Positions 43,435 to 49,036 of a stretch of DNA of 64,000 bases are shown piece after piece. Both the position numbers and the translations under genes were made by a program. The notes beneath the pieces were generated by a model, which was not told the origin of the DNA, ran no database searches, and worked only from the letters and a program-made list of their open reading frames with translations. Source of the DNA: Niabella drilacis (GTDB lineage Bacteria > Bacteroidota > Bacteroidia > Chitinophagales > Chitinophagaceae); NCBI RefSeq assembly GCF_900101395.1, contig NZ_FMZO01000004.1, positions 301,009 to 365,008 on the forward strand. Reading direction: 5' to 3'. Position 1 is the stretch's first letter. Every line of letters starts with the position of its first letter.

Positions 43435-44047
43435 TATGCTGCTTTTATTGGGCAGCTGTGCACCCGCGGTGTATAAAAAATTACAGCGCACGGAGGGAAA
43501 CACCGCCTGTATTGCTGCATTCAAACCTCATATCCGGCGGGCGCTGTACCGGACATCGGTCGATGTGACCGGGAACCACCTGAGCGGGCTTTTGCTCATC
43601 AAACAGATGCCGGATAGCTCCACCCGTATTGTATTTACCAATGAGGCCGGGTTTTCTTTTTTTGATTTTGAGTTTTCGCATAAGAACGGGTTTCTCGTGC
43701 ATAGCATCATCCCGAAAATGGATAAAGAGGCAGTGCGGAAAACCCTTCGTAAGGATTTTGAACTGCTGTTAATGGAAGTGGCAGACACGGCCACCGTTTC
43801 CTCGGTTTTTCAAAAAGGAGCAGAACGCTACAATGCTTTTTACGCAGGGGACGATGTGTATTATTACGTTACAGATATCCCGTGCGCGCAATTGATCCGG
43901 ATGGAGCGCGGAAGCCGGAAGCGGAAGGTGCTGGAGGCCACCAGGGGCACAATGAAAGACGGGGTACCCGAAAGTATGCACATCCAGCATACCAACTTTA
44001 ATTTTACCATTGATTTAAAAAGAATAGACGACCATGCTGAAGAATGA
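43412..44047 (+). CDS. Cluster lipoprotein of unknown fold
   Basis: A 211-residue predicted lipoprotein with lipobox LLGSC (C16). The mature region is beta-rich and contains a strand-rich HLSGLLLIKQMPDSSTRIVFTN pattern. I do not recognise a named domain. Its start overlaps the LolA-like gene by 23 nt and its end overlaps the dehydratase gene by 14 nt, so the five genes form one translationally coupled block. A likely role is outer-membrane reception of the LolA-carried product, by analogy with LolB; this is inference. Confidence 0.72.
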   Translation: MRFLQLVSMLLLLGSCAPAVYKKLQRTEGNTACIAAFKPHIRRALYRTSVDVTGNHLSGLLLIKQMPDSSTRIVFTNEAGFSFFDFEFSHKNGFLVHSIIPKMDKEAVRKTLRKDFELLLMEVADTATVSSVFQKGAERYNAFYAGDDVYYYVTDIPCAQLIRMERGSRKRKVLEATRGTMKDGVPESMHIQHTNFNFTIDLKRIDDHAEE

Positions 44048-44402
44048 GCTGTATACGATAACAACTTTTGAAAACAATGCCGGGGCTGTGGCTGCCGGCA
44101 TCCGTCTGAATACGGCGCATCCGATCTTTGAGGGACATTTTCCGGGCCAACCGGTATTGCCGGGGGTTTGCATGATGCAGATCGTAAAGGAGCTTGCCGA
44201 AGAGGCAACAGGCAAAAAACTGTTCCTGGGTGAAGCCGCTCAATGTAAATTTTTATCCATGGTAGACCCGGGAAAAACGCCGGAGCTCCGGGCAACGATC
44301 GACTATAAGGAATCCGGTGAAGCCGCCTTGGCGATCACGGCGGCATTAAAAAGTGAAACGGCTGTTTTTTTTAAGATGAGTGCAACCCTGGCAATTATTT
44401 AA
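44034..44402 (+). CDS. FabZ-like 3-hydroxyacyl-ACP dehydratase
   Basis: A 122-residue hot-dog protein with the full FabZ/FabA motif HPIFEGHFPGQPVLPG, in which H35 is the catalytic histidine, and E53 in the following helix as partner. It dehydrates 3-hydroxyacyl-ACP to trans-2-enoyl-ACP, which builds the conjugated double bonds of a polyene when no enoyl reductase acts. It is the last gene of the cluster. No ketoreductase is encoded in the window, so that activity must come from elsewhere in the genome. Confidence 0.85.
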   Translation: MLKNELYTITTFENNAGAVAAGIRLNTAHPIFEGHFPGQPVLPGVCMMQIVKELAEEATGKKLFLGEAAQCKFLSMVDPGKTPELRATIDYKESGEAALAITAALKSETAVFFKMSATLAII

Positions 44403-44412
44403 CAATAGGTAA

Positions 44413-44573
44413 GAGCCTGTTTAAATTTTATTGATGGAATTTATTATGAAGCTATTTTGGAGCGAAACAAGGAAAATTTTGCAGGCATAGTAGGCCACTA
44501 TGGCGAAAAATTTAACGCAGTTGCAGCCCAAAACAGCCATAATAAAGCCATTGAATGAATTTTAAACAGGCTC
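44413..44573. mobile_element. 161-bp foldback element, MITE-like
   Basis: Terminal inverted repeats GAGCCTGTTTAAA (44413-44425) and TTTAAACAGGCTC (44561-44573) are perfect over 13 bp. Imperfect complementarity continues inward to about 50 bp per arm. A central hairpin CATAGT/ACTATG (44486-44491 with 44497-44502) sits at the symmetry centre. TAA flanks both ends (44410-44412 and 44574-44576), which looks like a 3-bp target duplication. No open frame is inside. Such TNA duplications are typical of IS5-group transposases, so mobilisation in trans is a fair inference. Confidence 0.7.
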
Positions 44574-44712
44574 TAAGGAAGTGTCCTTTTTTCTGAGGGT
44601 CCTTTGTCTTGCTGCCTGCAGAGGACGGAGATATACTGTATAGGTATAGATCACATCAGGCGCTTTGTCCCCAAGAACATGAATGAAAAAGAGCGCGCCA
44701 GCAATCCTGTAT

Positions 44713-45297
44713 TTATAGTTTCAGCCCCCCGATCAGGTGCTGCACCATATTTTCTTCCATTACTTCTGCGCTATGCGTTTTGGCGCTTTTTTGCCAGAAC
44801 TCCAGTCCACGCACGGAAGACAGGATATTGAGCACCACCACATAGGGCAGCACCGGCTTAAACTCCTTACCGTCAATACCCTGCTGTACAATAGATTCGA
44901 TCTTTTTTACATAACGCCGCCGTTCACTTACAAATTCCCCCAGTTTTTCCTCATCCAGGTGCATCCACTCGCTTACCATTACGGAATAGGATTCAAAATG
45001 ATCGATCATCATCTTGGTATGAAAACGGATCAGGGATTCGATTTTCTGCAGGGAAGTACCGGAGGGGTCCATATTGTCCAGCTGCTCACGGCAATCACGG
45101 GAAATGGAAAAGATAATTTCCTCCAGGATTTCACTCTTGGAATGGATGTGGTTGTAGAGGCTGGCAGCCTCGATACCTATCTTTTCGGCAAGGTCACGCA
45201 TAGACGTACCGGCATATCCTTTTTCCCGGAACATACGCGCAGCTGTTTTCAGAATTTCTTCTTTTTTTGAAGATCGTTTACGTGTTGTGGTGGCCAT
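44713..45297 (-). CDS. TetR-family transcriptional regulator
   Basis: A 194-residue regulator. The N-terminal helix-turn-helix (about 10-57) reads EILKTAARMFREKGYAGTSMRDLAEKIGIEAASLYNHIHSK in pattern, classic TetR. The C-terminal ligand domain resembles acyl-CoA-responsive TetR proteins, but the ligand is not known. It faces away from a PfkB kinase gene, and an inverted repeat (45319-45345) lies between them, probably its operator. It is the nearest regulator to the biosynthetic cluster, though separated from it by the foldback element. Confidence 0.92.
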   Translation of the reverse strand: MATTTRKRSSKKEEILKTAARMFREKGYAGTSMRDLAEKIGIEAASLYNHIHSKSEILEEIIFSISRDCREQLDNMDPSGTSLQKIESLIRFHTKMMIDHFESYSVMVSEWMHLDEEKLGEFVSERRRYVKKIESIVQQGIDGKEFKPVLPYVVVLNILSSVRGLEFWQKSAKTHSAEVMEENMVQHLIGGLKL

Positions 45298-45318
45298 GTT
45301 CCAAAACTATGCTTTTTA

Positions 45319-45345
45319 TCCAAAATACCGCTAAGTAATTTTGGA
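45319..45345. promoter_or_regulatory. Inverted repeat, candidate TetR operator
   Basis: TCCAAAAT (45319-45326) and ATTTTGGA (45338-45345) form perfect 8-bp arms around an 11-nt spacer, 21 nt before the TetR start and between divergent genes. A half-site-like TTCCAAAA also occurs at the TetR start (45299). Confidence 0.5.
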
Positions 45346-45387
45346 AAAAACCTCCGGCCTTCACTCACAAACTTCAGCCGAATCAGA

Positions 45388-45395
45388 TACCTTTG
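45388..45395 (+). promoter_or_regulatory. TAnnTTTG promoter element of the PfkB kinase gene
   Basis: TACCTTTG is a full match to the consensus, 30 nt before the ATG at 45426. Confidence 0.55.
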
Positions 45396-45425
45396 CAGCC
45401 GTATTTTTAATTAAAAACAGAATTC

Positions 45426-46355
45426 ATGTCCGTGATTACCGTAGGCACTATGGCCTTTGATGCTATTGAAACCCCTTTTGGCAAAGCAAACAAGATCGTG
45501 GGAGGCTCGGCCACCTATGCGGCTTATGCAGCCAGTTACTTTGTAAAACCGGTTCAGCAGATCTCGATTATAGGGTATGACTTCCCGGAGGAAGAACTGG
45601 AATCCCTGGCCGCCAGGGGTGTGCAGCTGGAAGGTGTGGAAAAGGTAGCCAACAAGAAATCATTCTTCTGGAAAGGCCTGTATCATGAAGATATGAACAC
45701 CCGGGATACGCTGGTAACAGATCTGAACGTACTGGAAGATTTTGATCCCAGGGTTCCGGACAGCTACCAGGGTGCGGAGTTTTTAATGCTGGGTAACCTG
45801 ATGCCTAAACTGCAGATGAGTGTGATTGACCAGCTGAAGCAAAAGCCCAAACTGATCGTTCTGGATACCATGAATTTCTGGATGGAAACGGCCATGCCGG
45901 ATCTTGAAAATGTATTAAAACATGTGGATCTTTTAATGGTGAATGACTCTGAGGCCCGGGAGCTTACCCATCAGTATTCCCTGGTAAAAGCTGCAAAAAA
46001 GATCCGTGAAATGGGCCCTAAATACCTGATCATCAAAAAAGGAGAGAACGGTGCCTTATTGTTCCATGAAGACAAAGTGTTTTTTGCCCCGGCCTTCCCC
46101 CTGGAAGATGTTTTTGATCCCACCGGAGCGGGAGATACCTTTGCCGGCGGATTTATCGGCTACCTGGCCAAAACCGGCGATATCAGCTTCAATAATATGA
46201 AAAAGGCGATCATTGCCGGTTCGGCAATGGCCAGTTTCTGTGTGGAAAAATTTGGAAATACCCGCCTGAGAGAGTTAACAAAAGAGGAGCTCAGCAACCG
46301 TATTCAGCTCTTCAGGGAACTTACCAGCTTTGAAACAGAGCTGGAGCTGGGCTAA
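45426..46355 (+). CDS. PfkB-family sugar/nucleoside kinase
   Basis: A 309-residue ribokinase-fold kinase. The N-terminal GG signature lies in KIVGGSATYAAYAAS, and the C-terminal anion-hole signature DPTGAGDTFAGG (about 235-246) holds the catalytic Asp. The second substrate may be a sugar, nucleoside or aminoimidazole; sequence alone does not decide. It has its own promoter element. A short AGACCTG/CAGGTCT palindrome (46361-46375) follows its stop. Confidence 0.92.
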   Translation: MSVITVGTMAFDAIETPFGKANKIVGGSATYAAYAASYFVKPVQQISIIGYDFPEEELESLAARGVQLEGVEKVANKKSFFWKGLYHEDMNTRDTLVTDLNVLEDFDPRVPDSYQGAEFLMLGNLMPKLQMSVIDQLKQKPKLIVLDTMNFWMETAMPDLENVLKHVDLLMVNDSEARELTHQYSLVKAAKKIREMGPKYLIIKKGENGALLFHEDKVFFAPAFPLEDVFDPTGAGDTFAGGFIGYLAKTGDISFNNMKKAIIAGSAMASFCVEKFGNTRLRELTKEELSNRIQLFRELTSFETELELG

Positions 46356-46466
46356 ACTTAAGACCTGGCAGGTCTGACCAGGCCAACCGCCCTAAAAAAT
46401 CGGTGAATAACGGGACCGGATACAACGTTTGGCGGGCTGTTTGTAATCTATAATAAAAATAAAAAG

Positions 46467-46769
46467 ATGACAGCTATAAAAAAATCGCCTTCCCTCCTGT
46501 TTTGCATCCTGATGGATATTATTGGGTGTTTGTCCTTTACCATTCCTGGCGTGGGTGAATTTGCCGACGTTATCTGGGCGCCTGTTTCGGCCATTATACT
46601 GGCCAGGACCTTTGGAGGTGCCAAAGGGATGTTTGGCGGGGTCTTTAATTTTATAGAAGAGATCCTACCGGGTACCGATATCGTTCCCACGTTTACCATT
46701 ATGTGGCTGCTGACCAACAAAGCCCCGTTTTTTGGTAAAAAAACAGCGATCCCGGTAAAGGCACGGTAA
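46467..46769 (+). CDS. Small conserved inner-membrane protein
   Basis: A 100-residue protein with two to three hydrophobic segments (about 8-28, 34-52 and 66-86). The segments LMDIIGCLSFTIPGVGEFADVIWAPVSA and GGVFNFIEEILPGTDIVPTFTIMW look conserved in pattern to small membrane proteins that I recall from other Bacteroidota, but no function is known to me. It stands alone between the PfkB gene and the asd leader. Confidence 0.7.
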   Translation: MTAIKKSPSLLFCILMDIIGCLSFTIPGVGEFADVIWAPVSAIILARTFGGAKGMFGGVFNFIEEILPGTDIVPTFTIMWLLTNKAPFFGKKTAIPVKAR

Positions 46770-46800
46770 AATTATTTTTGAAAATTATATATTTCCCTTA

Positions 46801-46808
46801 TACCTTTG
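46801..46808 (+). promoter_or_regulatory. Promoter of the asd leader (TTTG-N20-TACCTTTG)
   Basis: TACCTTTG is preceded by TTTG at 46777-46780 with a 20-nt spacer, a full Bacteroidota -33/-7 promoter. It ends 7 nt before the leader ATG, so the leader transcript is nearly leaderless. Confidence 0.75.
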
Positions 46809-46815
46809 CGATCCG

Positions 46816-46875
46816 ATGATGATAAAGAAACATACAAAAACTACCAAGAAGCAGTCCCTGGCGGAGGGTTTGTAG
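46816..46875 (+). CDS. asd leader peptide, Lys/Thr-rich
   Basis: A 19-codon open frame encodes MMIKKHTKTTKKQSLAEGL and stops at TAG 46873-46875. Eleven of the first twelve residues are Met, Ile, Lys or Thr, all products of the aspartate family. The downstream gene asd makes the common precursor of exactly these amino acids. Codons 4-12 (46825-46851) would be the stalling region. The peptide overlaps one hairpin and is followed by a competing terminator, as in thr and his operon leaders. It is too short to have a product function and acts as a sensor of charged tRNA. Confidence 0.8.
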   Translation: MMIKKHTKTTKKQSLAEGL

Positions 46876-46935
46876 TTTTGTACACAAAACATAAATTTTT
46901 AACAGACCTTCCGTAAAAGCGGAAGGTTTTTTTTT
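46837..46935 (+). promoter_or_regulatory. Ribosome-mediated transcription attenuator of asd
   Basis: Segment 1 (46837-46844, AAAACTAC) pairs with GTAGTTTT (46872-46879), with an inner CCCT/AGGG helix. Segment 2 (46861-46873) can instead pair with 46902-46914 over 13 contiguous bp, including three G-U wobbles. This antiterminator excludes the terminator stem 46906-46913 / 46920-46927, which is followed by nine T residues. Ribosome stalling on Lys/Thr codons would free segment 2 and let transcription continue into asd. Efficient translation or no translation would favour termination. Confidence 0.8.
46906..46935 (+). terminator. Intrinsic terminator in the asd leader
   Basis: Stem ACCTTCCG/CGGAAGGT (8 bp), loop TAAAAG, then T9. 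It stands 25 nt before the asd ATG on the same strand, with a promoter but no complete gene upstream, so it is regulatory. Confidence 0.9.
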
Positions 46936-46960
46936 AAACGATAAACAGTAAAAAACAACA

Positions 46961-47968
46961 ATGAGAGTAGCCGTAGTAGGCGCCACTGGTCTGGTAGGCA
47001 CTAAAATGTTACAGGTCTTGGCCGAAAGAAATTTTCCCGTATCGGAACTGATCCCCGTTGCTTCTGCAAAAAGTGTGGGAAAGGAAGTGGAGTTTAAAGG
47101 CACTAAATATAAAGTGATAGGTATGGAAGAGGCCATTGCTGCAAAGCCCAATGTGGCCCTGTTTTCAGCAGGGGGCAGCACTTCAACCGAGTGGGCACCG
47201 AAGTTTGCGGCTGCCGGCATTACGGTGGTAGACAATTCCTCCGCCTGGCGCATGGACCCCAAAGTACCGCTGGTAGTGCCCGAGATCAATGCGGATGTGC
47301 TTACCAGCAACGACAAGATCATTGCCAACCCCAATTGCTCCACCATACAGATGGTAGTGGCCCTGGCACCGCTGCATAAAGCCTACAAGGCACAACGCAT
47401 CGTGGTTTCTACCTACCAGAGTGTTACCGGAACCGGCGTTAAGGCGGTAAGCCAGCTCAGGGGAGAGCGGCAGAAAGAAGTTGCCGGTAGCGAGGAAGGC
47501 TATGAGATGGCGTATAAATACCCGATTGACCTGAACGTGATCCCCCAGATTGACGTGTTCCTGGATAATGGATACACCAAGGAGGAAATGAAGATGGTGA
47601 ATGAAACCAAAAAGATCATGAGGGACGATTCGATCCGGGTGACGGCTACCACCGTAAGGATCCCGGTAATGGGCGGCCACAGCGAAGCCGTAAATATTGA
47701 ATTTGAAAAGGATTTTGACCTGGCAGAAGTGCGGCATTTGCTGGAAACCGCCCCGGGCGTGGTGGTTACAGACGACCTGCCCAACCAGCATTACCCCATG
47801 CCGATGGATGCGCATGAAAAAGACGAGGTGTTTGTAGGGCGGATCCGCCGGGATGAATCGCAGCCCAATACCCTGAATCTTTGGGTGGTGAGCGACAATT
47901 TGCGCAAAGGCGCAGCCACAAACGCCGTACAGGTGGCTGAATACCTGGCCGCAAATAATCTTATCTGA
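46961..47968 (+). CDS. asd: Aspartate-semialdehyde dehydrogenase
   Basis: Converts aspartyl phosphate to aspartate semialdehyde with NADPH, the branch point to lysine, diaminopimelate, threonine, methionine and isoleucine. The 335 residues contain the nucleotide motif GATGLVG (7-13), the catalytic C126 in ANPNCSTIQ and H240 in GGHSEAVN. The only gene upstream on its transcript is the 19-codon leader, so expression is predicted to depend on attenuation. The gene is followed by a 100-nt repeat spacer and uppS. Because diaminopimelate is needed for peptidoglycan, its position beside uppS and bamA fits an envelope theme. Confidence 0.97.
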   Translation: MRVAVVGATGLVGTKMLQVLAERNFPVSELIPVASAKSVGKEVEFKGTKYKVIGMEEAIAAKPNVALFSAGGSTSTEWAPKFAAAGITVVDNSSAWRMDPKVPLVVPEINADVLTSNDKIIANPNCSTIQMVVALAPLHKAYKAQRIVVSTYQSVTGTGVKAVSQLRGERQKEVAGSEEGYEMAYKYPIDLNVIPQIDVFLDNGYTKEEMKMVNETKKIMRDDSIRVTATTVRIPVMGGHSEAVNIEFEKDFDLAEVRHLLETAPGVVVTDDLPNQHYPMPMDAHEKDEVFVGRIRRDESQPNTLNLWVVSDNLRKGAATNAVQVAEYLAANNLI

Positions 47969-47970
47969 GA

Positions 47971-48067
47971 AATGTAATATGTAGAACAGGGAATGTAAAA
48001 TGTAGAAGTGGGTCCCCTACACGGATAAACTTCTACATTTATCATTTATTATTCTACATTTTAAATT
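47971..48067. repeat. GTAGAA/TTCTAC repeat cluster between asd and uppS
   Basis: Two direct copies of AATGTAAnATGTAGAA (47971-47986 and 47992-48007) face two inverted copies TTCTACATTTAtcATT and TTCTACATTTTAAATT (48031-48046 and 48052-48067). The four units can form alternative hairpins. They are of the low-complexity intergenic type common in Bacteroidota. Confidence 0.65.
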
Positions 48068-48074
48068 TACTTTG
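48067..48074 (+). promoter_or_regulatory. TAnnTTTG-like element of uppS
   Basis: TTACTTTG (7 of 8 matches) ends 8 nt before the uppS ATG at 48083. It overlaps the last repeat unit. Confidence 0.4.
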
Positions 48075-48082
48075 CACCCAGT

Positions 48083-48826
48083 ATGTCAGATCTGTTACAA
48101 AAAATTGACAAGGACCGTCTGCCGCGTCACATTGCTATTATTATGGACGGCAACGGCCGATGGGCACAGGAACAGGGCCAGGACCGTCTTTTTGGCCACT
48201 ATCATGGCGTGGAAAGTGTTCGGGATATTGTGGAAGGTGCGGCAGAGCTGGGGATCGGGTATCTTACATTATATGCATTCAGCACGGAGAACTGGGACCG
48301 CCCGGAATACGAAGTGGTCGGTTTAATGGAATTACTGGTGTCCACCATCCGTAAGGAGGCCGAGGTATTGCATAAGAACAGGATCCGGCTGCATGTGATC
48401 GGGGATATGCGGATGCTGCCGGAAAGTGCCCGCAGGGAACTCAATGAAGCCCTGGAAATGACAGCGGGGAACACAGGGCTGAACCTGGTTATGGCCCTCA
48501 GCTACAGCGGGCGCTGGGAACTGCTGAACGCCGTGCAACAGATCGCCCGCAACGTGCAGGAAGGGAAGCTGGCTGTTGAAGCGATCACCCAGGACGTTTT
48601 ACAGGAATACCTCTGCACCAGCAATTTTCCGGACCCGGAACTCATGATCCGCACCAGCGGGGAATACCGTATCAGCAACTTTTTGCTGTACCAGCTGGCC
48701 TATGCGGAACTTTATTTTACCGATGTCCGCTGGCCCGATTTCCGGAAAAACAATCTTTACGAAGCTATTATCGATTACCAGAACCGGGAAAGAAGATTTG
48801 GTAAAACATCGGCACAATTAACATAA
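48083..48826 (+). CDS. uppS: Isoprenyl transferase / undecaprenyl diphosphate synthase
   Basis: A cis-prenyltransferase of 247 residues that makes the C55 lipid carrier for peptidoglycan and surface glycans. Family signatures are IIMDGNGRWA near residues 19-28 (catalytic Asp), AFSTENWDRP near 69-78 and the C-terminal PELMIRTSGEYRISNFLLYQ motif. The length is standard. The gene lies upstream of bamA, a gene order (uppS-bamA-skp) that is conserved in Bacteroidota, which supports an envelope-biogenesis block. Confidence 0.95.
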   Translation: MSDLLQKIDKDRLPRHIAIIMDGNGRWAQEQGQDRLFGHYHGVESVRDIVEGAAELGIGYLTLYAFSTENWDRPEYEVVGLMELLVSTIRKEAEVLHKNRIRLHVIGDMRMLPESARRELNEALEMTAGNTGLNLVMALSYSGRWELLNAVQQIARNVQEGKLAVEAITQDVLQEYLCTSNFPDPELMIRTSGEYRISNFLLYQLAYAELYFTDVRWPDFRKNNLYEAIIDYQNRERRFGKTSAQLT

Positions 48827-49036
48827 TACCTTCTTATTTGTTTGATAAAACGCTCTAAAACGGCAAATACTGGTGCTTTTTAACATACAGTTTCCAAATT
48901 TTACCCTTAATTTGCCGCCGCAATAGGAATGAAGTGCGTGGGTACCGGGCTGGCAACAGATCGTAGCAGATTTAGGAAACTAAGGGCTTCCTGCTTTGCA
49001 AAATAAAATTGATTACCGTAATACATTAACCCTTAT

